A stretch of DNA of 64,000 nucleotides, from NCBI GenBank assembly GCA_037833965.1, contig AP031353.1:8372501-8436500 (forward strand), written 5' to 3'. This DNA is from Marchantia polymorpha subsp. ruderalis. Taxonomy: Eukaryota; Streptophyta; Marchantiopsida; Marchantiales; Marchantiaceae. The notes beneath the pieces are model-generated. The model made no database searches. It was given only the letters and a program-made list of their open reading frames with translations, and was not told the DNA's origin. Made by a program: the position numbers and the translations under genes. Of this stretch, positions 45,341 to 55,506 are shown in pieces; the first letter of the stretch is position 1; every line of letters begins with the position of its first letter.

Positions 45341-46522
45341 ATGTAGAATGACATTCCAAGTGCCGAGGGAAAACTTCGTTAGACTCATCGTGGGTCAAAG
45401 ATCCCGGCGAAGAGGAGTCCAGGTTTCATCAGATTATCAGAAACTATTTGGCATTTAAACGTACTGAAGCACGATGTACATCCAAATTTTCACTACCTTG
45501 GAGAAATCTTCTGTGCATACATAGTACATCGGAGTACAATTTCTGCTCCCAGAAATTCATAAGTACTAATCTTGGTTGATAAGTACATTCATCCAAAGTG
45601 TCCAGTGGGGACTGAATGCCACCTTCCGACTTTCCTCATCTGACCGATTGGTACACACCTTCAGAATCATCTTGCAGAGAGCCCTCGGAGACGGTCGACA
45701 GGCCAACACCTTGCGTGTATCGACCCGGTGACAGTGAAGCATGGGTGTCGGCAGTCTACCGACTTGACTTAACTGCCGCAGAAGCCCACTGGCAAGCGGA
45801 AGCTTGAATGTCGTATACACTTCGGGCCGTGAACGTACTTAATTCCTCTGACAGCCGGGCACAACCCAACCTCGACCTGGCGGGGCATCTTGAGCAGTTA
45901 GAAATGTGGAATGGAAACGCGGGCATGTGTTCCTTCCTCTCCGCTTGTGCAAACCGCAATCGACCATTCAAATTGGTGCTACGAGCGGTCAGGATATCAG
46001 AATTCGTTTGCAGAATTGAATGAGGGAGCGTCCTCCAGCCAAACACTAGAACTCGCAGGCCACAGTAATTACGACCTTTCGTGCTAAACCAAGGAAATTT
46101 TCTTTTGCCGTCAATTTTTTTGCGCCCCGTTGCAGCGATCCACCTCAATCCTTCGCGACTTGTGACCTTCTTGGCGATAAATCACAGCTCCTGCTGCTTT
46201 CTTCACTGTGCTGCACAAAGTAGTGCTGCGGGACATCGTTAATCCCACTGGACATGGGTCGAAGAACGTCCTGCCTGGAAGAAAATTCACTTGAGGCACA
46301 AAATGTATCAGACATTTGGAAGAGTTACAATCACAGTTGCCGGAATGCCATCGTTTGGAAAAGGCCAGACAGAGATCCTCAAGAATCTGCATCCAAGTTC
46401 GAGCTACTGAGACTAAGGTCGCATCCCTACGCTTCTACGGGGCAGGGATGGAGAAGAGAATGACAAAGGAGGCAATCCTGTGCCGCTGACTCTAATCCAT
46501 AAAAATGTGCTCAAGCTCAAGC

Positions 46523-47458
46523 TCAAGCTCGCTCATAAAGAGTTCTGTAAATCCTTCCGCCTTGAGTTAGAACGTGAACCTCTCGCTCACTGGGCAGTCC
46601 CAGAGGATTGTCTACAACCCAGCCTTCGGAATCACAGGGAGCAGAAGAGCTCCTTACTAAGGTCAACCCTAAATGCTCGTCGAATTGCTTTCTCATGTCA
46701 ATGGCTACTTCTTTCACGTCAGACTGGATGAAAAGTTTTCCTTTGGGGGCCAAATGCCGAATGATGGTGTCCACGAGCTGTTTCTGCACCACCCTCCGTT
46801 TGTGGTGCCTCTGCTTGAAGTGAGGATCCGGGCACAGAATTGTCACATATGCAAGAGGGCCAGGGTACGAGGCGAGCAATGTGTCCAAATGGACGGTGGC
46901 GTTGGTGGTGACGAAATGTATGTTGGTAAGGTCGAGCTCCTCAGCCCACTGTTTCGCTCGGTCCACCAGCCGCTCTCGGACGTCGATGCCCAGAAAATTC
47001 TCGGCAGAGTTTCTCTTAGCGAGGACCATGACGAATCTGCCGCTTCCACATCCGATATCCACCGTGAGAGGCCGAGAGCAATCTGTGAAGACCTCGTCCC
47101 AGTTTGGGGTTTTCACAGGCGCCATGAGAGAGGCCTTCAAAGGGTTTACATGCTGCCTGATGCGACATCCTCCCACCTGCTCCTGGACGGGCTTGAGCTC
47201 CAGCTCGGCGAATGTCAGCTCAATTTGTTTCGCACTAATCAAGTGTTTGGATCCGCCGCCCCCACCCCCTGCTGGGGCCTTGACATTGGCATTGGTATTA
47301 GCATTAGCAGGCTCCGTGTGAATGCATGCGCTGCACTCTCGCGCTCGGGGCGGCGTCGCCTTGCAATTGTACGAAACGTAAGAGGCTAATCCGCGAGAAG
47401 ACAATTCACAAGTTCGCCTGGCGTTCCAAAATGAGCCTGCTCTCTGTACCAGCGCCAT
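46523..47458 (-). CDS. tRNA (guanine-N7-)-methyltransferase, TrmB type, probably organellar
   Basis: Transfers a methyl group from S-adenosylmethionine to N7 of a guanine in tRNA (m7G46 in the family). From ATG 47456-47458 the protein has 311 residues; an in-frame ATG at 47500 would add 14. The N-terminal 75 residues are Arg/Ser/Ala-rich without acidic runs, as in a plastid or mitochondrial transit peptide, followed by a Gly stretch. The catalytic part shows the SAM motif VDIGCGSGRFVM, then NFLGIDVRERLVDRA, FVTTNA, the substrate motif CPDPHFKQRHHKRRVV and GKLFIQSDVKEVAIDM, all diagnostic of TrmB. The gene has no introns and lies about 1 kb beyond the end of the thioredoxin gene on the same strand. 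Confidence 0.85.
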   Translation of the reverse strand: MALVQRAGSFWNARRTCELSSRGLASYVSYNCKATPPRARECSACIHTEPANANTNANVKAPAGGGGGGSKHLISAKQIELTFAELELKPVQEQVGGCRIRQHVNPLKASLMAPVKTPNWDEVFTDCSRPLTVDIGCGSGRFVMVLAKRNSAENFLGIDVRERLVDRAKQWAEELDLTNIHFVTTNATVHLDTLLASYPGPLAYVTILCPDPHFKQRHHKRRVVQKQLVDTIIRHLAPKGKLFIQSDVKEVAIDMRKQFDEHLGLTLVRSSSAPCDSEGWVVDNPLGLPSEREVHVLTQGGRIYRTLYERA

Positions 47459-47500
47459 AGCTCCCGAATCTCTCGTTCTCTCTCGTTCCTTCGCAGTCAA

Positions 47501-48371
47501 CGCCGACGAACTCTCTTCTCAACGCCATATCTCTGGACCCGACATTACCTCCACCACCATTCGGTCCCTCTTCCTCTCTCCGAAACTTACAAGATTGACT
47601 TCAGCTCCACTACGTCGGTTCTCTTCGGCCACAGCTGTGCTCCGAAATTTGATTCCAGTAACTTTGCAGCTTCGTTGGTAGGGTTAGAATGGGCGCCGCT
47701 GGAGAATTTCCAACAATGTCTACGAGCTGCGGGCCCTGGCCAGACGCAAGGAGCCTTTTGCTCTTCACGTACAATGGGCGTTGAATATGGCCTGAGTCCG
47801 AGCTTACTCTCGCCCCTTCTACTCTAGTTTCAAAGGACGGGGCGCCCTGTGTTTCATATATCGTTGAGAGCTATTCACTCACCTACGCAGCGGGTCGGCA
47901 CATCTACGGCCCGAGAATGGAGGAGCATGTCCTTTTCGCTTTACATATTTTTTGGTCGATGTGTTATCCAAAACCAAAGCTAAAACGTCGAGAGTTGGCT
48001 ATTCCTATTTTTCTAGAACCCTCCAGAGTCTCACTTTTCCCGTGTTCGAGGTGAGGAATTACATTTATGTGTTTCGCTCACCGGCTCACAAAGATCTTTG
48101 AACCATGACAGTGCTGGTGATTAGGGCTGCGTACGGCTGCAATCCAGACTTGGGATCATCAATACAGAGGGTATTCGTAGATGACCCTTGCGTAATGCAG
48201 AGGTTACTATCGGAATCAAACACCGAAAATAGATGCCGAAAATTTAAATAGTCCTCGTGGGATATCAATCTCTTGCTGGGAGAGCAGGCTTGATTGACTT
48301 GATTGTTTGCATGCACACACTGATGGACACGGGAGAAAGGCGAGCGGCCAATTGTACATCGAAGAGTAATC
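47501..48371. other. TrmB promoter region and spacer to the thioredoxin gene
   Basis: Contains the upstream region of the minus-strand TrmB gene and the sequence beyond the thioredoxin polyadenylation signal. No further gene or RNA seen. Confidence 0.4.
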
Positions 48372-48377
48372 TTTATT
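48372..48377 (-). terminator. Polyadenylation signal of the thioredoxin gene
   Basis: AATAAA on the minus strand, about 112 bases past the stop codon, a plausible distance for a plant 3' UTR. Confidence 0.5.
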
Positions 48378-48488
48378 GAGCAGAGCTCATAAATACAGCT
48401 GGGAGTGAGACGCAAACCTTGTCCTACACTACTGCTACAAATCTCTCCTGGCGGAGTATAATACGTATAATAATTCGGATCAAGCCCG

Positions 48489-50619
48489 TTATAATTCTTT
48501 CTCGATGATGTTGCGGATGGTTTCAGTTGGCAGCAAACCCTCGGTGCGGATAGCCAGTTTTTCTGTGTCAGAACTGACGAATACCATTGTGGGTAAGCCA
48601 CGAATCTGTCCCGCCATAGAGACACACCCAGGTCACATGAAACGATTAGCATTCGGAAAAAACTGACTTGTGTAATCAATGACCTCCCACGATGCAGCGA
48701 AGAATGCAACAACTGCCTCCATTCAATCCGACGTTCTTTTCCTTCTACGAGCACTTACAAGGGACGCATGACGACCCCAAGACCGGGACAGGAACTCACC
48801 TCCATTTGAGTGGCAAGTTCATGTTCCTCGTCAGTGTCGACTTTCAAAAACCTCACATCGTCGCCATATTCCACGGCCAACTGCAACAGGATTGAAAAAC
48901 AAGTAAGCCTCAGAAAGTACGACTCGTGGTCGAGCAAGAAATCATGATGCAGACACGAGATACATAAACGACACAGCTTCATTGTTAGCATAAACTAACA
49001 AAAATGGATGGTGTACCCTTCCAACTTGCTGAAGTCCTCGCCACTCAGAGATAATGTTTCTTAAGTTTACTTCTAGTTGCATCTACTCCTGCATCCCCAG
49101 GAGGAAGAAGCACCTATTGCTTTCAATCCGTAATTCCTGATTGAAAGTAATAGGGCTAACCCACTCCTGTCGATAGACTGACAGAATGTATACCACCTTC
49201 ATCTCTACGTCTCTAATAAAATTCGTCGAAAGGTTCAGTTTATAAAATCTGTCCCGGGGCAGCTCGAAAGACCTGCCGGGATGACCAGCATTTACTTCGC
49301 GCTCTATGGCTCTGCGCTTAAGCCAATCACAAGGACTCCACAAAGCGCAAGGACAAATTAAATCTATGGCTCTGCGCATAAGCCAATCACAAGGACTCCA
49401 CAAAGCGCAAGGACAAATTAAATCAAACAGTACTCTCCAAGCCATACAACTACGTTCATCTCCACACTGCAAAACGAACTGAATTCCGAGAGCACAATCT
49501 TCGACATCGTGTTCCGCTGGATTCAAGAGTTCTTTTCCTCGAAAGATCGAGTTCATCGTGTTCATCGAGAGTTCCAGCTGCTCGACGATGCGACGATCCG
49601 CAGTCCGGACGACGCTGCTCGTGGTCATCTTCGAGTCTGCCGGCTCGAAGGCGTGTTCATCTATCACCTTAATCTCGACGTCTTTTCTCAGGAATCGACG
49701 TCGGACGCAGAGGCAGCGGGCGCTTCTTCTTTCAAACTGGCAGGCGCGTCGCCCCGTCTATTGCAACGTGCGATGCTTCGAACGAGGCTCCAATTTGCCA
49801 ACGCGTTGAGTTCGATGGTTCCTTTGCTACCCTATCCTATCCTCCACGTCAAGCTCGCGTTCCTCTGCGTCAGCTGGTTCTAAATCCTCAACATGGACAC
49901 TCCGCGGCTGGTCACCTTCAATTGACTCGGGCTCCCGTTCGTTCGAGGGCGATTTCTTGGATTGGAGAGAATGGTCTACCTACGGCGACCAGGAGATGAG
50001 AGGGTTGGGGGGGAGGGGCAATCAGGCAGCGGATGGAAACTCGAGAGCGTGAAAGCTGCGACTCACCTGTTCCAGCTGTTGCGCAAGTACTATACATGGC
50101 CCACACCAAGTCGCGTAGAAATCAATGATCATCGGAGAAGTTCTGGCGTTCGTAAGAATGTCGTCCAGCTCCTTCGCCGTTACTTTTTGCTGTTTCCGAC
50201 ACATTCGATTCAATTCAATTCAGGTCAGCGAGCGCAGCATTCCATCGGGCGATTAGCACAATCGGAGCACGATGCGGTCAGAGGGCCAGGGACGGGAAAA
50301 GAGTTGAGCTACCCACCACGAGCGCGGAGCGCGCAGAGAGAGGGGCTCGACGAGAGGCGCGGCTGGTGGAACTCGAAGTCGAGACAATCGGCAGAGTCAC
50401 CCCCTTGAATCCAGAGGTGCATGCGGGTGCCCCGCGCTGTTGAAGACTGCAACTCCCGGCTGAAATTCCGCCTCTTCTCGCAGAAGCTGACGATTTCACC
50501 GCGCAAGCCGCGGATGTGGAAGAACACGAAGCAGCATCGCTCGAGCGTGAAGCAGCTGCAGGAACCAAAGAGCTCCTCAACCCCGGCAACACCACCCCAC
50601 ATGCACTCAGGGCAGCCAT
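48489..50619 (-). CDS. CITRX: Plastid thioredoxin z (CITRX), four exons
   Basis: Minus-strand exons: 50317-50619, 50067-50189, 48800-48880, 48489-48605, giving 207 residues, all introns phase 0 with GT..AG ends (GTGGGT, GTGAGT and GTGAGT donors; AACAG, TTGCAG and GGACAG acceptors). Residues 1-100 are a Ser/Ala/Arg-rich transit peptide (MAALSACGVV...). The thioredoxin fold follows: QKVTAKELDDIL, DFYATWCGPC with the redox pair in exon 2, LAVEYGDDVRFLKVDTDEE in exon 3, and IRGLPTMVFV (cis-Pro) to the C-terminus LLPTETIRNIIEKEL in exon 4, very close to TRX z of seed plants. TRX z is a component of plastid-encoded RNA polymerase complexes in chloroplasts. An upstream in-frame ATG at 50707-50709 exists, but MAAL is the more typical transit start. 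The exon 1/2 border is the least certain. Confidence 0.9.
49304..49423. repeat. 60-base tandem duplication inside a thioredoxin intron
   Basis: CTATGGCTCTGCGCTTAAGC... (49304-49363) is repeated immediately at 49364-49423 with one visible difference (CTTA versus CATA). It lies in the 1.19 kb intron between exons 2 and 3. Confidence 0.9.
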
Positions 50620-51901
50620 TGCTCTCGCCCTCAGCTCACCTCTGCTCTCCGAGCTCGCCCACACCGCCTCACTCCCTCGCTGCCTGCCTGCGTGCCTGCC
50701 TGCGAGCAAATTTCCCGATTCTCTCGCTCCCTGTTCGTCGTGCTGCTCGTCCTCGTGCTCGTCCAGGTCCAGCCCTTCGTTCCTCGCCCGCTGCTGCTCA
50801 TGTTCTTCGTCAGACTTCGTTGGCAGGCGGGGGTACCAAGGCCTGCCACAGGTTGATTCGCTCGCTCTCGCTCTCCTTCGCTCGTTGCCATCTTCCAGAT
50901 ACCGTCACGCTAACACGTAGCATATCTCTCCGGACACCATCTTCTAGCGGGATATAAATAATTAAAAATCCGAAATAATTCCAACAGAGGTATAAATAAT
51001 AATAATAAAACATGGAAAATACAGAAGGTGGATGTTCTCGAGAATATACCCGGCTCCGCTTTAGGGTTACGGAGCCGTGCGTGCTTCCAGTTCTGGTGGC
51101 ATGTTCACACCGAAACAAACCCCGTCACTCTATATAATCGGGGCTGTCTGTTGTTGCTTTTGTACCTCACTCTTCTTCCCGTATTTATTATAATTCAATT
51201 TATTGAATTCCCCGACGATTACTTTTGGCCTCTTAATGTATCGGTATCACTTTGATATATCTCTTGTTTTTTTCCCTTTTAATATTCACAAGGCCCCGAC
51301 AAGCTTACTTCAATTACTTAAAGGAGGACTTCAATTTAAGGAGTACTTCAATTATTCCTGTTATATATTACTTCGTTCTGACACTTGTCGTGGCCCCAGC
51401 AGCTCTCGTCGGTAGCATTTACTCTAACACAGACTCCACTTCTTGAGATTCATTACTGCGTAAGTGAAGGCACCGTCCCCTGACAAAAATCCCGGCTGTC
51501 ACCGTGCGCGTTGTATCTTTGTCTTACTTACAGAGGTCCTTTACTCGTGGTTGACTATGTGCAACTGGTCGGACTCGTCGTACTCCCATGGTCGCAGTAG
51601 CTTCTCGTTGGGCGACACTAGCGGTAGCTCACGGCGGGAGGCCACTGGGATTACCGCGACTTGTCACTCGGTTCATGTTCGGCGGTCGAGATTTAGGGCA
51701 GCCATCGTTGCTTCGCTCCTTCGTACGAGTGGGCAGGTTCGGAGCTGTAAAAGGGGCCCAGTAGCGGAACCCCCGAGTTGGCTGAGATGGATATGCGGCA
51801 TAGCTATAACGGAAGATATGGACGGAAGACGAAGATGCGACGAGGAACTGTTGAATCTGTGGCGTGGGGTTTAATTTCCTCTCGCAGGAAAGTAGGGACA
51901 G
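50620..51901. other. Thioredoxin promoter region and intergenic DNA
   Basis: The 5' part (CT-rich, with repeated GCTCG/CCTGCCTG) is the upstream region of the minus-strand thioredoxin gene. The remainder shows no recognisable gene. The open frames here lack known domains. Confidence 0.4.
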
Positions 51902-51973
51902 AAGCCCATACCTCTCGGCCCCCACATCACCTAGTTGGGTCTAGGTTATGTGGGGGCCGAGAGGTATGGGCTT
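51902..51973. ncRNA. Near-perfect 72-base hairpin, possible small-RNA precursor or mini foldback element
   Basis: Left arm 51902-51934 (AAGCCCATACCTCTCGGCCC...) pairs with right arm 51941-51973 over 33 positions with a single mismatch, around a 6-base loop TTGGGT. It is GC-rich in AT-richer surroundings. Whether it is transcribed is unknown; a tiny inverted-repeat element is an equally good explanation. Confidence 0.4.
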
Positions 51974-54850
51974 AGAACGTACAGCTATGTATTCATTGCT
52001 AGAGGACCAACTCAGAATCTGTGGCGTTCGCTACCTGAAGAGAGTACCACATCTAAGGTTTTAAAAGATACAAAATGATATGATAGTTTTTCAGATTGTA
52101 TGGACTGTTTCGAGCGTCAATATTCTACCAGTTTTCTTGAAATAGCTGGAATTATTCAGTTGCACTTGGAATTCAGAATATTTTTGATTTTGGTGTGGTC
52201 TAGTACCATCAACTATTTTGACTTCATCTCTCTACACCTTGATAACATCTTCATATCTTTGGATTACAAAGCATTTCTCTTCAAAAAAACAATCTGAAAA
52301 AATATGGTTAAAAATCTAAAATGTAATAAATTCTTACAAATTTCAGTATCAATTTATATTAAATTATTTTTTACAGTTGTATAATGAAAAATGAAATTAT
52401 ATATATATATATATGTGTATTAGCAGAAAAGATAATCAATTTTTAAAAAATATTTAAAAATACGAAATATTTTTTATTTATATTTTTTCAACTTTGTGTA
52501 CACAAAGTTGAATTATTATGTAAAAAAATCATAAATTTGAACATGAGTGATAGCTTTCTGCATTGAATTTAATATGTTAAAGCAATTTGAATCTATTTGT
52601 AATAAAATTGAATATAGATTAACTTTTTTAACTAGAATTTATGTATATATTATTAAATTAAACATAAAATTTCAAAAATAATTTTAATATGTTTAAATTG
52701 TTTTACGTGTGTGAAAAATCACTTAAAATGTTAGAGTATAAAATATTTTTTTCACTGAAATAGCTAATATCATATTTTTTGAAACATGATTCAATTCAAT
52801 CATATCAAATACAATTGCTTAAGTGCGATATATAGTAAAAAATATATATTGTTATCTCTAAAATATTTTCAAAAGCTTTCAGACATAATTCATATTTTGA
52901 ACTTAAGATAAAATAATTCTATCAAAAAACTTTAAAAATCAAAGATTCAAAAAAATTCATTTGAATCACATTCAAAAATTAAATTACAATTGACTATTTA
53001 CATTGATATTTACAAGATTGATATTAATTATAGTAGATTACGATTAATTGTATCAAATAAAACATATCTAATTAAAATCATTAATGATGACATAAATGAT
53101 AACAAAAACTTTTAGAGAGCATGTTGGGCTTGTGACTCATGAATATAAGTGTCAAATTGCAAGATAAATCCAATCTAATAGCGCGTATACCAGACCTCCT
53201 TAAAAATGGCATTTTAGGAATAAATGCCACCTTTGCCACAATTAAAACTCCGCCGATGCCACAATTAAGGGTGATTGCGATTTTGGCTTTACGGCGTAAG
53301 ACCTTCAAACTTGGCACACAATACGTACAGTTTACGAAGTATCAGAAAAACTAGTCCTACGTGTCAACGTCTCAACTATGCAACGTGTTATTGTTACGCG
53401 TCTCAACGTTCGATGCCAACAGTTCTCAACTTTCGATGAAAACAAGAATAACAAATCTGTCACTTTTGAATTGCAACGTTCAACCATGAAAAACTGCAAC
53501 GTGTATGATGTTACCAACTGCTCGATGTCAAAATGTTTTACTCTCTCGATCATTTCGATCATGTTTGGGATAGTTCTTTCTTAGTTTTCTCTTGTGGTGA
53601 GTGCTTGTTTGCTTCTTTAGACCTTTCTTGCCTAATCTTTCGCCTGACTGTCAGGAATCAATTACTGCAAGATTTGACGACAAATTAGACGATCACGAAC
53701 GACATGTTTTCTCTACTTGTCAAATCAACTACTACACGTGACTGTTGCTTGATTTGACAATAATTTATACTGTCATTTGACTTGATGTTTTTACCTATGT
53801 GTCGAATCAACCACTGTCAGTAATTACTACCAGATTCAACGATAAATTTCACTGTCACGTACGATAATTACATGTGCTTACTCGTTGCTCTCAAATACAG
53901 TGATATCACAGTGGTATTACAAAAGCGTTGTCAACATAGATACTATAGAACATCAACTTAACAGCAGTTTATTTCTGCTAGATTTGAAAGCTTTCTTGTA
54001 AGTTTTTTTCTTCACTGCTGTGTACTTTCAGATTTGCATCGTTTCTTGTTTCAGTAGTTGTATATACACCTTTGTAGATGCTTCCAGTTAAGTCTTGATT
54101 ACACAGTTTTTGTACCTTTGAATTTCTGATTTGTATGAATATGTTTGCTGAATCTTTAAGAAGTGTATGACAGACCAGGAGAGGTATCGCAACGTGTGCG
54201 GAATTTCCAACAACTCGATGCCAAGTGAAACGCCATTCGGTAAAGTACATAAGATTCAATACGGTCTGAAGATTGCAAAATATTTTGCATGTGGCAAGAA
54301 GGTGGAAACAGTTCAATGTCAGTTTTCAATGAAAGGGAGAGTCGGGAAGGTGCAGGCGTGAAACAAAAACGCACTAAAAATATTCAACTATTTCACTTCC
54401 CGTTTCGACCTGAGCTATACAATAAACATCTTCAGACTCAACATGGAAGCGACTGAGCAGCGTATCAGCATTTGTCTTTTGAGGAGATGTGGTAGGCCAA
54501 TTTTTTCGTTTTTTCCAAAATTGAACTAATAGGATGGGAAATCCACGTTGTTTTTAACTCTTAGGGTAGAAGTAGTTAGATTATAATAGAATAGGTCTTT
54601 CTTACATAAAGTGAGGTAGTAGTAGTACCTCTGAGGGAAACTCAGCATAAGCGCCGGCCTCCAGAAGCGGTGAGATCCTAATTTGGAAGAGCAGATTTGG
54701 AAATCGGAAAACCTAGTTCCTTTGAGTTCCAAGGCGGGTTTTCGGATGAAGGGTATTAAGTATTCGCGATTGAGGACCTCGGAGCTTCCGCGGTCACATG
54801 AACGGGTAAAGGAGCTCTTTAGACGTAAAAGATAGTGCCGCACGGGAAAG
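51974..54850. other. AT-rich region without genes, degenerate short repeats
   Basis: 52.3-53.1 kb is extremely AT-rich with a TA tract near 52401. Around 53.6-53.9 kb, degenerate repeats of the type CAAATCAACTACT / GATTTGACAA recur, without coding potential. From about 54.5 kb the sequence approaches a degenerate giant-LTR ORF and may be its leader. Confidence 0.45.
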
Positions 54851-55007
54851 AATTTGAATGGCGGCATCTTCAATTCGCACAAATGGGAAACCGTTGCATC
54901 AGCGGGGTACACCCGAGGAGTCGAAAGCTCGCTACCCACATTTTCCGAACAAATTTTGCAATCGATGCGGAATTGGGACGCAGAGACACGAACGAGAGAT
55001 AGCAGCA

Positions 55008-55120
55008 ATGGCGCGACCGATCAAATTGCATGCTTTGCGAGTTCCTGAAGTCGGACTACGTGCTCATCGTAGTGCTTTAATTCTCTCGAAGATGGAATTC
55101 TGTTGTGGGGTTGGAATTCC
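55008..55120 (+). pseudogene. Left part of a giant-LTR ORF split by the methyltransferase element
   Basis: From ATG 55008 it reads MARPIKLHALRVPEVGLRAH, then LSKMEF, aligning with the start of the Trp-rich domain of the other LTR ORFs. A missing base before the expected LLWGWN shifts the frame, so this copy was already damaged. It is cut at 55120, where the methyltransferase retrotransposon begins; the domain resumes at 61091. Confidence 0.75.
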
Positions 55121-55413
55121 TGTCATGTAGTTACGAGTCGGCTCACGAAGTTCAGACACTTACTATATTTAGCCGTAAAGTTAGGGTTCCGGTCACGAGG
55201 GGTATACAGTCGGGGACGGCTCGAAGAACGTCAGTTTTTCGAGTCGAGCCTGGAAGCGTTGGGAGCGAAGAGTGACTTTCCCTTTTGCGTCGACCTGGAT
55301 TCTCCGAGTGTGGAGTGGGTTGGGCTTGACTCATGTTTGTGACGGTGACGGTTTATTGCCAGTAGGGTAATTGACCGACGGGAATTCCAGTGGGGAATCT
55401 CCCGTCTATTTCA
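55121..55413 (+). repeat. 5' LTR of the methyltransferase element, 3' part missing
   Basis: Matches 60680-60971 of the 3' LTR with about four substitutions. The remaining 119 bases of the LTR (the piece present at 60972-61090) are absent here; an inverted LTR fragment follows instead. Confidence 0.8.
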
Positions 55414-55493
55414 CTCGAAGAACTCAACGCTTCCAGGCTCGACTCGAAGAACTGACGTTCTTCGAGCCGTCCCCGACTGTATACCCCTCGTGA
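55193..55493. repeat. 69-base inverted repeat at the 5' LTR
   Basis: Positions 55193-55261 within the LTR are repeated in reverse at 55425-55493 with one mismatch; the loop is 163 bases. The reverse copy stands where the LTR end, PBS and leader should be. The local unit GAAGAACGTCAGTTCTTC inside each arm is itself nearly palindromic. Confidence 0.85.
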
Positions 55494-55506
55494 TCCCGAG
55501 AAATAA

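Noticed and set aside
46673..47389. 238-codon plus-strand frame
   Set aside because: Opposite strand of the TrmB gene, whose motifs are unmistakable.
48086..48754. 222-codon minus-strand frame
   Set aside because: Covers exon 4, intron and 3' UTR of the thioredoxin gene in another frame; no domain.
49083..49667. 194-codon minus-strand frame
   Set aside because: Lies within the thioredoxin intron and spans the 60-base duplication; no recognisable domain or start context.
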